Shown here one piece after another: positions 48,501 through 61,692 of a stretch of DNA of 64,000 bases. Both the position numbers and the translations under genes were made by a program. Location of the stretch: the NCBI RefSeq assembly GCF_018691265.1, contig NW_024881313.1, positions 6,725,501 to 6,789,500 of the forward strand, in the 5' to 3' direction. The stretch comes from Tyto alba (taxonomy: Eukaryota > Chordata > Aves > Strigiformes > Tytonidae). The notes below the pieces were generated by a model that searched no databases, was not told the origin of the DNA, and saw only the letters and a list, made by a program, of their open reading frames with translations. Position 1 is the first letter of the stretch, and the number at the start of each line of letters is the position of its first letter.

Positions 48501-51500
48501 CTTGCCAGCACACTATAATAGGATTAATAGGTTGTGCTGGATCTGTAATTTTCACTCTTCCCACACTGCTCTTATTGAAGCAAAAGTATTCTGGGGGCCA
48601 GGCTGGCTATAAGGACTTTGATCCCATCACCAGAGGATTCAAGTGGTCTAGGTCTAACTAGATTTTTTCCTTCAGATGGCCAATTAGATGGCTTGGTGCT
48701 TTTTGTTTAGATTGCTCAACCAGGATGTGGGAGATGTTGAATCATATCCCTTCCCTATCTAAAGGGATTATGATTCCAGATTTGCTACTTTACAGGAAAG
48801 TCCTCCAACTCCTAAGAATAATCTTGGCCAAGATGTTTTCCAATCCCTCTTCTTAAAGTGAACCATTTTTTTCTCAGAAATAGAAGATCAGGAGTCCACA
48901 TGCCACCTTGGTGGGCTGACCTGGATTCCAGACGATGTTTGTCAAATATGTAGTACAAGAAATTCAGCCCTTGGGCAGAAATAGAAAGTGATTCCCAGGG
49001 TCAGTTCTGACCTCAGAGCTGTTGGGTAAGCCTGGGCAGGGGCGAGGGCCTTGCTTCCTCCATGGGGCTGCCTTTTGGGAGAAAGAGCTGGTCGGTATGA
49101 TGCAACCCAGGGGGGTTGCGTGTCAGATCCTCCCTTGCAAAGGGTCCTGGCTGCCCAGGAGAGACTCCTGCTTTCCAAGGGGGAATAAGTCCTCTCCCCC
49201 GAGTTTCTTATGGGTTGGTGCATGAGCTCCTCATGCAACAAACCAGCTCTCCCTTACCTCTTCCTCGGCATGAGGCTCTGCCCATGCCTGCCAGGGGAAC
49301 ACTGTGGCTCTGCCTGCCCTGGTCAGGCGCTGCTCGCTGTAAAGTCCCCTGATATCCCTCATCCCAAACGCAGAATGTACTCCGTTTCCCCCGCTGATGT
49401 TAAAAATACGTACGAAACTAAAAGTTAAAGATAAAAACCGGAAGCAGTCTAGTTGAACTGCTCTTATCCAAAAAACCCCGGGCTCTTCCCTACGCCTGAT
49501 GCGACAGTGGCACTTCTGGTGAGGAGAGGGAACACATTGGGTATCTCCCTTTGTCCTTCAGCTCTGCAGCATCAAGCGTCACTCCCTGCTGCTCTTACTT
49601 TGATCTTCTTCATTGTTACTTACAAACGTTCAAATCTTGGGATTTCTATGGTCTACTTTTTTTCTGATACTGCTTGTCTGGACTTGTCAGGGTGAAGTGC
49701 TCAGACCTTCAAAGCATGTCTATGTGAATGCAGCGAAGAGTGTTCTCCTTATTCCTTGTGAATACAGTAACCGTTGGCAAACTGAGAGCAAAGACTTTGG
49801 CCAGAATCATGGGCACTTTTAAGAAAGATTAAATTAAACTGTTGTGTTTCATTTAACAGTGTTTTCATTATGTGTTTGTAATAGCCAATGCAAAATTTCT
49901 GGTGTGAAGTTGCATATTTTATACGTTTTGTAAAACTGCTACTTTCTAAAATTTTTTTAATTTTTTAAAAAATTTTTTTAATAAAAGGAATTTTTAGAAG
50001 TCATATAGATGTTCTTTGGAAACTGCTATGCAGTTATCAGCTACATGCTATGTTTCCCATTACATGCTGTCTCCTGTTTAGCCTGGATGCCACATGCCTA
50101 TTTAGTGAAATCTGCTGCTTTCTCCCTGACTTTTAGCATGTGGTTCCACAATTGTTACGAGCTGATATCAGTGTGGGAAAGATGCTACCAGAAAGAGTGT
50201 GACTGCCAGTCTGTAGGCTGACTTCTGCCACGAGTCACTTTTTTCTCACCACCTCCCATGTGTGTCAGCGCTGGCATTTGAGTGGTTGTGTCAGACTGGG
50301 GAGAGGATCTAGTTGGAAGCTAAGCCACCAAAGGAATTTAATCAAAAACAGTTTTCACTGGGATCCATTCTGTGATCTGAGTCACTGTGTGTCTGCCCAA
50401 GAACTTGTGTCAGTATGATGGAGCCAGCTGCAGTGCCTGACTGCTAGGACTGTACCAATAACAAATCATAAAAAACACTGTGTCTTTGTGTTGAACATGA
50501 AAAATGTTTTACCTCATCTCAAAATAATGTTCACCTCTCACATCTCCAAAGCAGCACACACTCTCAAAACAAGATTAAAAAAAAAGATATTTTTTGTAAC
50601 ATATTGATGTGTTCATCACTTTTTATTAACAGACGAAGCTAGTAGATAAATTCAATTTGAATTCATAAGGACTTTTTTCTCCTTACCTGCTTTCAGCTCC
50701 AGGTTATATTTTGGACATCTCTGCAATTCCCTGACTGGTCTTTTTGGCCTGTCCTGCCCCCTTTGCCCATGGAAAGCCATTGCACATGTTTTGTGCTGTT
50801 CTAACTCCACTGATTTTGACAGGACTCCTCTTGCCTGATGAAAGCAAAGAGAGTCAAGCTGAAGAGTTTTGCAGCTGCAGACCACTGTCAATGCATGCTT
50901 CGCCATCCAAATTTTTAAGTCCACAGCTGGCAATTTTTTGTACTAAGCAATCTGATGGGGTTGCAAAACCCTGTAGACTGCAGGTTTCATGAGCTCCTAA
51001 CCTCTAGAAAGCAGATCTTTTGAAAGGAGCATTGGTGTGTGGACAGATGGTGTAGCCAGAGCTCCCAGTGCTCTTGGGTCTACCAAGGACCTCTGCAGAA
51101 TCAAAAGCCTGCAAACAGCAAAACAAAGCTGTTTTCTGTCTTCTGATGGTAATAGGAAATGCATGGGAAGCTCCTTTAATATCTCTAGAATTCCATTACT
51201 TTTTGTTTCATGTTTCATAGCTTCCTTATTGTGTCCATACTGAGCAAATTTTAATATATTGTTTCAGAGAACCAGTCACAGGGGTAATGAAAATACCTGC
51301 TTCTCAAAGGGGAAAGATTGGTGTCACACAAGAGGGAAAGCTGGTTTGAAACTTTCTCAGTGGTATGGTAAAATTATTGTAAAAGGGTGATCTCAGTGGC
51401 AACATTTCTGTTGAATTCATTATGAACCTGACACTTTCTTATATGCAAAAGACAAGACAGACAAATGGATAAAGTGGGAAATGGCTTCTACCATCCTTCC

Positions 51501-54500
51501 TACTTTCTGTACAATTTGCTCACTCCCTTCTGAGCCTCAGCTCCTTCTCATCAAGCTTTGAGAAAACTTTTCTAAAAGTAGTACCATCAGAACAAGGGCT
51601 AGCACAGTAAGAAATATATCTAATTTTCTGAGCTACCACAAGGAAGAAAACAAGTCAGGTCACATCAGAAAAGGAGGAACTACTGGTCCCAAACATTAGA
51701 TGACATCTGCTTGAAATGCTTGCTTGCCATTGACGCAGGACACTTCTTTGCCAGGGGACAAAGTCACTCTGCTTGTTCTGCCACTTCTTCTTTTGAGTTA
51801 GCCTCTTAAGTTAGCTCACTAGTAATCTTGACATAGCCTGGAGTAACAAGAAGAGTGTAATGATTAAATGTCACAAAGTGCACGATGGGACCATGACATT
51901 TCATAATTGCAAAATGAAGTCTCAGGTTTTTCGGAGTGACAAGCTTTTTGTTTTGAAACAATTTTTCTGTGACCAATTGCCAGAAGTGATACTTTTTTTC
52001 AAAGATTTTGAAATAGATCTGTTTATTTTTTATTTGAAAAAAATAATGAGACACTTTTAATTGGTTCAATAAGGACCTTTTCCTGAATAGCTCCTCCTGT
52101 CATCTGTAGGAATCTGTAATCCCACAGTGCAATGTCTCCTGAAGTCTGATAATAATTCCCTACTGATATGTATACTTTTTATATCCTCAAAACACCCCCC
52201 GCACTTAGGTTCTCTTTTTGCCAAAACTTCTTTTCCCCCTAATCATCTTTTTCCTGGGATGTTCCTTTGTGTGCATACGGTAGGCTTCCTTTCAGTGTTG
52301 ATACAGCATCACACTATAAAGTATAGGCAATTTCAGGTAGCCCTGACTTTGACCTGGAGTGAAAAAGCCATGGGATGCCATTTCCTTGGTTAGCATCAGA
52401 CAATATCTTTTTATTTCCTAGTAAAGAACTGGCAAAACCCTTCGGAGCAGCTTGTGCAGGTATTTATTCTACTTCTGCTGTTTCCCATTTTATTTTTGTC
52501 TCTTTCCTCTTGCTTTAGCACTTCTAACCTGCCATTCTCAAGCAAGAGTTTGTCAGGAAGAAAAAGGTCACATGAAAAGCATCTTTACCTTATACTACCG
52601 AAAGCCAAGGCTAATCTTCAGCCTTGCAAAAGAAATATCGGTGATAGTTTTGCATCACCTTAATTTTCTTCCCTTCAGTAAATTGGAATGGTTTTAGTAA
52701 ATCAGAAGTTATTTATATGAAATAGAAAATATTCATTTTTAGCTGGCAAAGCTCTAAAAGATCAGGAGTGGCTCCTGGCATCTCCAAATTGCAGGACAAC
52801 TGTGATAGTTTCTCAGCTTGCTTGTCTTGACCAGAAAGTGAATTAGAAATGAGAGTCTAGAATGTTATTTTTATTTGCTAAAATTGGGCACATTTGAAGA
52901 GGTGGCTATTTACAAACTTACTGTATATTAGGTGTCATGTAACTGATCATTACAGGGGACCCTCCGCTCATGATGTCCCTTGCTCTGTAGCTCTTCAGCT
53001 ACACCCCATACATATAGACAGTATTTATACCATACTACAGTGCAGTCAGCTGTACTATATGTCAGCTATATGTCTCTATGTCTGGACTATATGTCCAGTC
53101 AACTGTCCTGACAGTGACAGGAGTGAGGGGGAGCCGGAGCTGGTTAGCCATCCGGGGGCATTCCCACCCCTTGGGCTCAAGCTCTCTTGAGCTGATTCAT
53201 AACAAAGCTGCCGAAAACTCAATACGGTGTTTTACAGACCCAGAGTGAGGAGGAATCAGCTCCTCTCTGTGCTGTGGGGTACGATCACACTCCACTTTGT
53301 GGTGGAGAAGCTCTGTCAGAGGGCTGGTCTCTAATATAAATTTTAGCCTTGGCTCTGAAAGGAGCCACACGAGGGCCTCGGGCACTTCACGTGGCCTGGA
53401 ATTGTTCTTGGGTGTTCACTAAAGGGTCATGTTGTGAATGCTAGCTTGAGATACTTAAGCGTCTTTGTTTGCATTTCCATTTCTCCAGCTCCTTTCACAG
53501 TGCTGTCTTAAATGTGGAAGATCTGCAAACTCGTACTTAGCCCCGTGTTTCTGAGTAATCCTCTTGACACTGATGGTGACACCAGGCCCACACGGCAGTG
53601 AAACAGATGAGGATGTCCGCTGGACCAGGGCTCTGCTATGACAAAGTTTTTTTTTAAGGTATGTTGTCTGAAGCCTTTAGCTTCAGCGCACATTTCTCAG
53701 CACACATGGAGCCAGCAGATGTAGTTACCTCTCTCTCAGGCAGGAATATTTCCTGAAAAAAAAGTGAAAGCTTTACAGACTGAGCAAGAGAATTCCAGGA
53801 GAGTTTAAAAAAAAAAAAAAAAAAGTGATATCCTGACTTATAACATCATGCTTAGGCACAGTAAATAGTTGGTTTTGCATAAATAATATAGTCTTATCCT
53901 ATTACAAATAACCATTCACATTTACATGGTTTATGTAATTTCTCTCTGCTGACTTGTAACTTTCCAGTCTTCTGCATTTTATTCATTATAGTTAGTTTAC
54001 AGAACTGATTCTTATAGAATCTAATTCTTGACAATTCATACCACGTAGGTACCATTTATCCTAACTAAATAGCAGTGCCCACAAAATTTAGCTTTAAAAC
54101 TTAATGTTCTTACCACCGGGCTGCAACAGAAGGTTGGGGGTTATTGTTGTTGGCAGTTTTATCTTGGGTGATGTTTTGGGTTTTTTTTTAATTATGGTTT
54201 TGTAAGGAGCTGAGCAGATGAAAGAGTTAGGTCTGGTTTAAATTGCTAGGATGAAATTTCAGAATTTCCACTCAACATGCGGTAGGGTGTTTATGGTATG
54301 TTTTTGAGCAGAGGACCACAGATTATGTTCAAAACTGTATCTGAACTTAGAAAATGAAACTGTTTAAATGTGGAGTATCACATTAAAAATTGTTTAAAAT
54401 TCTGTTTCTGTGTGTAGAGTTCTTAAAGATTACAGGAAAAAAGATTTTCTTGTATAGGTACCTCTTGTACCAAGGGATTTTTGCCACTTCAAGAAGTGTT

Positions 54501-55940
54501 CAAAAAGAGTTTAAGAAAATTGGGAGGAGGCCAGCAAAATCCATCTTGCTGATATTCCCCATATTGCAAAACTTTTGTAGCTACGGGTACTATAATAGCA
54601 GTGCTGGTAACTGTTTTGCTGGGAATGCTGATTGAAAAGGATACCACAACTGGGATAAACAGACTTGTCTGAACAAAGAAAGAGATTAGAAGAAAATTGA
54701 AATCTCGCCTATTGGTAGCTAACTCCTTATCCATGATTTCATCTCTTCTCCTCACTGTTTTTCCAGCTATTAACTCCAGAAATGAAAATGCAAAGCTATG
54801 GCAGTGTTTTGAATCCCCATGACCTAACAGATAAGCCCTGACAATAGAGAGATAGTTGAAGAAATTAGTGCCTACAACTATGAACATACTGACGGCTATT
54901 GCTCAGTTTGTCTTTTTTTTTGCACACTCTCAGGATGATCATAAGTCATTTTGGATCTCAAATATGTCATCATTTTTTTGTCCCTTCTGCTGTTCAAGCT
55001 ACAGTGAGTCTGGCATTTTTCCAGAAGTCTCCTGGATTATTGTGGGGCAAAGTATGCCTATGAATTTTGGAGGGACTGGTACATGGAAGCACAGCCCTGA
55101 TAGCAAGTATTCTTAGTTTCAAACCTCTCAGATGAGGACAATAACACAGGTATGAAAACAAGCAAAACTGGGCCTTTTAGTTAAGAAGGTGGGGGAGAGG
55201 AGGTGACCCAGGCAGTCTTACATGGTTGGCTGCAAAGCTCTCAAGAAAATTTTGAATGAAGGGACAAATAGAGGTTGGGAGGTGAACAGGATAAAATGAA
55301 ATATGAATTCACAATGTTGGATTGTGTCAACCCAATAGACTCCTTGGGAAGCTACTTCCTACACAAATTGGGAGTTTCAGTTAAGTCTTTTCTTGGAGTC
55401 TTGTGGGATGCAGTGATGAAGGAGCTGTGAAAAAAGAGGGTTAGGTGTGCACAGAGCTGTCTAAAAGGCAGAGAGCACTGCTGAGTGTTAATAAGTTCAT
55501 GGTGAGGAAGGAATTAATGACCTGGGTGCTGCAATGGCAGTGAGTATGCTGGGTGGAAATAACTGTGGAAGGGAAGGACCCTGGTGTATATGGTGGTTAT
55601 GGTGCTAATGTGGCCTTAGAGTGGTCTGGTGAGGTGTATCCAGCAGAAAAAGAGGGAAGCTTACTGCCCTGATTCAGAAATGTTTGTGAGATTTTATTTA
55701 CATTTTACTCATGCTTCTGACTGCCTGTTTAACATAGGATGGACTGTGACTGAAGTGTGCTCAGAGAGGTGGAGAGCTTTGTGCTGGAAAGGAGCTGGGA
55801 AGTGGATATTGTGTTTAGTCTAGCAAAACAAAGCTTCGGAGGGGATCAAGGCTGCTTCCTATTAGCAGTGTAAGTACCAGAGGACCGTGATGAACACATA
55901 GGACTAACATAGCTGTGAATAAAAATGTGCGTTTCAAATG
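42600..55940. other. Intergenic DNA upstream of IL6, no gene seen
   Basis: About 13 kb without a supported exon. It contains poly-T at 43009-43032, an AT palindrome near 49959, a poly-A run at 53805-53824, and GC-richer but unidentifiable patches at 44.9-45.4 and 49.0-49.4 kb. Any distal IL6 enhancers would be expected on this side, but none can be named from sequence. Confidence 0.5.
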
Positions 55941-55944
55941 AGAA

Positions 55945-56178
55945 AGTGCTTCCTAACCATGGAACAAATTTCCTAACCAGAAAAAAGTTTCACAGTGGGA
56001 CCGGTCAAGCACTGACACAGGTGCCCAGAGGCTGTTGAATCTCCATCCTTGGAGGTGTGCAGAGCTTGTCTGCACGAGACACTGAGAAACTTGTTCCCAC
56101 TTTGAACCGGGTGTTTAAGTAACGGGGTGGCCGAGATGACCTCCAGAGGTGCCTTCCACCTAAATGATCCCATGTTCC
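55945..56178 (+). mobile_element. CR1 LINE 3'-end fragment
   Basis: A diverged CR1 tail in plus orientation: 'aggctgttgaatctccatcc' then TTGGAGGT near 56030, a GGGGTGGCCGAGATGACCTC CAGAGGTGCCTTCCACC block at 56124-56160, and a decayed tail TAAATGATCCCATGTTCC. Only the last 230 bases or so of the family are present. Confidence 0.85.
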
Positions 56179-58650
56179 ATTAGAACAAAGAAGCCCCCAG
56201 ACACCTTTCACAGCACATTAGTGAGAAGTGGAAAGAAAGGAAAAGTCCTCAAAACCCAAAATGCAGTTAAGGCAGACCTTCACAATAGGATTATTTTGTA
56301 TATGTAGGTGGTAGGAAGGAAAGAGTCTTGAGGACCAGGGTGTTCTTTCCAGGGGACAAGACAATGCAGGAACAAGACAGAACATGTCTTGCCATCTATT
56401 TTAGTATTTGGGTCTCACAGCTTAGCAGCAGCAGTGATGCCTTTTCAGCATTTTTTTGGTGCAGAGGAACTTGGCAAATTATTTATCCGTTGTTTTTATC
56501 ACTCACTTCCTCGATATAGTTTTTACAAGATTCAAGGTATTTTGCAGGAGAGCTGAGAATGGCCAAGTAATGAACAAAAAGAGGTTGGAAAAAAAATCTT
56601 AATTTTCAATGAAAAAGAGTACAGCTGAGGCAGAATGAGCATATAGAAAAGGAGTGGGGGAACATGAAAGTATCAAAAGAGAATTAAAATGAAGAAGGAG
56701 AAATAGGAGGCCAGAAGAAGTTCAGATTTGCTAGAGAGATTCTCAAAATTGAATTTCTTTGGAAGGTCCAATGGCAGAGACTCTCCTAAATCATTTAGAA
56801 AGTGAAATGAAGTGGGGAAGTAAAATTGAAGTGGCTTTTATTTTTGATTCATGAAATTATAGATGTGGCAAGAGATGTGGCACTAGCCTGGGCAGAGTCA
56901 GCAACAATTTGGCTCAGCTCTCTCTCCCTAACTCCTCATCTTCCCCAGTGAACCTACACAAATTGGTAGCACCATCTCTAGGGGAAAGAGGCAATTGATT
57001 CACCAGGCCCATTGATCCCTGAGACTAGCAGGAAAGATTCCTTTCTTGTTTGTAACTCAGTTTTCTGTCAATGTCATTCCACTGAAATAAATTCAGACAA
57101 TTTGGCTCTTAGTCCAGCAGACCTGTTAATAACACAGGAACACAATGCAATGTGTGCAATGTGTCTACTGGACTAATGCAACACAGTGCAATGTCTGGGC
57201 TAATACTTTACTGAGCTCAACAGAAATACTATAACTGTATGCCCAGGAAAACATGTTTTTTAAAACAGTATTTTCTTTTTATATTGAAGTAGCAGGCAAA
57301 AAATAAACATACAAGGTAAAAACTGAGTAATTTAAATGATATTTTCATGAAAGGATACATTATTTACTGCTTTTGTTTGTATTGGAAAGGAAAAATTTCA
57401 TATGCTTTTTGTAATCTGTAGCTTGAGCTACAGCTATTGTTTCTGACGCTAAAGAGGTACACAATGAGTTGTGTGATTCCCAGTGACTAAGGCTCTAAGC
57501 TCAGCTTGCCCTAGAGGTGTGTATCCAAAATATAAGTATAAACCTCCATTGAGTCATGATGCAGTTCTCCTGGTATGGCCAATGAGATACACCCTGAAAA
57601 GCTGCAAGTCTTGGCATCTATATACCTGTGAGGTGCAAAACAGCTATATGTGCAAGACGTGTATAGTTCTGCATCCTCTCCTTGCAGCTTTTCCTTGATT
57701 TTGCACATGGGTGCACTGTTTTGGCATCGCACCGAGAGCCAGGGCACAGCTTTCTGTCTCCTGGTACTTTGCAATCCGCTGCCTCTCAGGTGACCGTCTC
57801 CATCGCATGGGTGGCTCAGCACGACCCAGGTCGCTTGCAGCACACACACCAGTATTGCTGCTCTCAGCCTGCACTGTGAGCTCTGCAAGCATAACGTGCG
57901 TGTGTGTGTGTGTGGCCATGTACAGGGGCGGCTGCTTGCTGAGGTGACAGATGTCCTGATCTCCCAGCACGGCCGTGGGCACGGACACAGGTCTGAGCAC
58001 TGAAACAAAAACCTCCCCAGGAAAAAAATCTTTGAATCGTTTGGAAATGTCCAGAGGCTGACAACAGCGCACAGGCTGGCACCTCTCCAGTGCCTCAAAG
58101 ACCCAGAGCAGTTACGCATACGCTGAAGGAAGACGTGTCATTCTGGGGAAGGCATCAAGTACTTTTGGTTGGATTGCCTGACACCTGAGGACACAGCAAT
58201 AGAGAAATATGCTAGTTTGGCAGTTGGACACTGCAAGAGAGGCTAAGGGAAAACTGAAATCTGTTCGTGCTTGTACAGAAGAGGAATTGTCAAATGCTTT
58301 CTTCCACTTCTCTTGCACAATTGTTTCCTTTTTTCACTATGGTCAACACAGAGTAGCTGTCTCATAAGCAATAACCTCAATCAGCTGCAGATGTTCACCT
58401 CTGATAATGTCTTTACATTGTACACATTTCCTGTCAGGACATATTGTCTTTCTCACCATAGTTATAATCAGTAGGATTGATATTCTGAGTGGCTAAAAAC
58501 TTGCTTTGCATCCTCTTCTGAACCTTCCAGTCTTGGAGGATCACCTCTTGAATACATCCTTGCTACTAGCCCTTCCAATATCTCCTTTCAGCTTTAGGAG
58601 TGCTTAGTTGCAAGTGGTCTTTGGGTCTATCTCCTGCAGTGTGGTTTCTC
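56179..58650. other. Intergenic DNA, no gene seen
   Basis: AT-rich, then a GC-richer stretch at 57.68-58.10 kb with a short GT repeat (57898-57914) and a 202-codon minus-strand frame (57511-58119) of no recognisable family, treated as chance. Confidence 0.5.
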
Positions 58651-58827
<177 letters not shown>

Positions 58828-58829
58828 CT

Positions 58830-61594
58830 GCTCTGGGTCCCAGAGACCTTCCACTATCTGGTCCACCTTTCCCAGGTGGACTGGCTGTCCTCCACTCCTG
58901 AGCCCTCTGGCTGTGTCTTGTCTGTCTTAGTGGAGGATGCAACGTAGCTTGAAGACAGTGCTGCTGCAGTGCACCTGAAAAAAAAACAGTGAAAGGAAAG
59001 CTGTGCTAGTTCTGAGATGCCAAGGACTCCTCTGCAGGGGCTTGAATCCAGTGCTGGACCTGACTACCACTGTCTTGCAAAGACCAGTGCCACCTCAGGA
59101 GGTAAGGGTCACAGTTGGTGCACAGTCCTCTATGGAGAGGAACAGAGAGGAAAGTGTTTGGTCTGAGCTCGGTGTGCGTGGAGGCAGCAAAGGGGAGGGA
59201 GTGCCTGGGGATTGGGTTGGAAGTGAGCCCACCGGGCCAGGAGGAAGTTTTGTCCAAGAACTATATGAAGAGTCAGCCATTGGCAGTGTCACCACGTGGG
59301 CTGCACAGTGGGTGGATCTCAGGGACCACAGACACATCTAACAAGCAGGGATAATTCCTACATACAGCAGTTGTGTTCCCGACGTGCGTTCAATGTTGGG
59401 AGAGGCCAACATTGCTTACTGAGGGAAAGAGAAGAATGAATGAAATGAATCAATGGCAAGCTGTGTTTCTAATAATGAAGATATCAGAAACTGCCGCAGG
59501 TTGTCCCTGGGAAAAGAGACTGAGGCCTCCGTATCATTCAGTTATCAGAATATACCTGGCCCACTTCAGACTAAGGCAAATATCATTCTCCAGAACAGCT
59601 TTTTTGGCATGGTTTGGGGGTTAGGGCCAATCAATGACCACTCCTAACAGGGAGTTTGTGAGCACCCATCCTGTTATGGAAGGTGAGATGGTTTAACACT
59701 GTGAATACGGGCTTCAGTGCCTGAGGATGGTTTTAGTCACACTTAATTCACTAGCAAAGTTGTAGCATTAGATGTTTAGTAAAGTTTCTGGCACCTAAAT
59801 TTGATCAAGCAAATCCTGGCCAAACTGCCTAAGAAATGGGAAAGCCTGGGCATGAAGTTATTGAGTCAATCTACTGCAATGAATGATAACTTGACTTGTT
59901 TGGCTCCTACCTTGCAAGCACCCCAAACCAGGCCTGTATTTACCACCTTTGCCAGGCACTGCCACAGCCTTTCTTTGACCAGTTTCTCTGACCAGTTGTG
60001 CCAAATACAGGTGTGGCACTTCTCAGCAGCCTTGCGGTGTAGCAAGGACCCATAGCCTAGGCACACCTCTGGAACGCACAACCCATGTTTGCAACCCAGC
60101 ACTGGGACCTGCCCTTCTCATGCGACCCAGCAGAGACCTGGTCTCATCACCTAAAGTGCCAGATGCATCTTCCATTGTGTTGGCCCATGCTTACATCGGA
60201 GAAGTCAAAGTCTTCGTTAGCATTGTTGGAGAAACACCAGCGGTTTGCGGTAGGTCGGTCCCTTCTTCTCCCTTGACCACCTCTCAGGGCAAGGACTGGG
60301 GGTGATGATGGTTGTAGATGCTCAAGAAGGCAGGGGAAATTGTGAAGCTTGAAACATTGGGAACATCTGGCTGCATGGGGACTTTTCAGGAGAGTCTGCT
60401 CTGAGATGACACGTAGTCAACAAGGTCTTTATCAAAATCCCCTTGTAAAAGGGGGCCAGTTGATGCGCTGCCGGGTGTGGAGGTTTGAATGGGTATTACA
60501 GCTTCTGGGTCAGATTTTGCTGCACTGATTTCTGGATGATAGGCATTATAATAGAAGCACCAGTTGCTTCAGTATAATTACCTGTGTTGTAAGCATAGGC
60601 TCCAGTAAGCACAGACTCCACAGGCTCAAGGTCAGGGGAGCTTGTGCTTCAGTTAGGTTCTATTCAAGACAACTCTATTCAAGACAACTCAATTAAATGC
60701 ACAGAGAAGTTAAACTATATGCCTAAGATCCACTGAAATCGAATCCCATGTTTTAGATGATTTCTTGATCCTGCTTAGTCGCTGTTTCAATTATTACCTC
60801 ATGAAATCATTCTCTCCAGACTAAGCTAGAATTACAGCCCTGTAATTTAGGGACCAGACTTTACACCTGAATGCCTAAAAATATCAAAATAGGCATTATA
60901 AACCCAAGTTATACAACTTGACTTTGTACCTCCGCTACACACGGTGAAGGAACAACAGCAAAAAAATGAAAAAAAAATTATTAGGAGAGATGTTTGCCCT
61001 CCAGCTGGACTGTGTTCTTGTAAAAACAATTATCTGCGTCAAAGTGATCTAAACAGAACTATCATCAGAGGAAATTAAAACTGCCATTCTTTGACATAGA
61101 ATACCACTTGATAAGAATGCAGAACAGCTGTAAGCTAAAAGAGCCACCTAATACTTAATTTTTCATGTTGTGCTTTTTACAGACTTCACAATAGTGTTAC
61201 TAGCCTATGGCTCCTGTCTGGCAATTAAATGGTTAGTTCTGGTAAATTATTTCTGTCATTTAAAAATATATTTTTCATATTCTTCTGAAAAACAAGCAGG
61301 ATAAACTGTAACTGGTAACTGCTTTTGGAATGTGAATTGCTTTCTAAGTCTTCTGAGAAAAGAAAACTTAATTTCCAGGCCCTAGTCCTACAAAAGCAAA
61401 AAGTGAAACAAACTCACTTGCATTTTACATCCATGTTTTTAGAGAACAAGTTTTGTTTATTATTCTTTCCACTTCATCTAGAAATATAAGTTCATGTATA
61501 CTTTAAAAATTAAATTAAAAAAAAAAAAAAAAGACAAAACGCCTCCAAACAAATTCTCATTTTGGCCTGGCTGCTTACACAATTTTAGAAAAGC
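58830..61594. other. Intergenic DNA, no gene seen
   Basis: Non-coding apart from short chance frames of at most 112 codons. Contains a 15-base tandem duplication at 60661 and a poly-A run near 61517-61532. Confidence 0.5.
60661..60690. repeat. Perfect 15-base tandem duplication
   Basis: TATTCAAGACAACTC occurs twice head to tail. Confidence 0.95.
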
Positions 61595-61692
61595 AGATCT
61601 TGGCAAGTGAAGAAGCTAAAGTTTTCCCATTTAAAAACACTTTAGATCTTGGCAAGTGGAGAAACTAAAGCTTCCCCATTTTAAAACATTTT
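61595..61692. repeat. Imperfect 49-base tandem duplication
   Basis: Two adjacent units both begin AGATCTTGGCAAGTG and share the AAACTAAAG/AAGCTAAAG, CCCATTT and AAAACA segments. A handful of substitutions separate them. Confidence 0.9.

Noticed and set aside
49959..49974. 16-base AT palindrome
   Set aside because: Expected by chance in a run of A and T homopolymers; no hairpin-terminator or transposon context.
57511..58119. 202-codon minus-strand open frame
   Set aside because: No recognisable domain, overlapping frames on both strands over a GC-richer stretch, contains a GT dinucleotide repeat, and no clear splice or promoter context.
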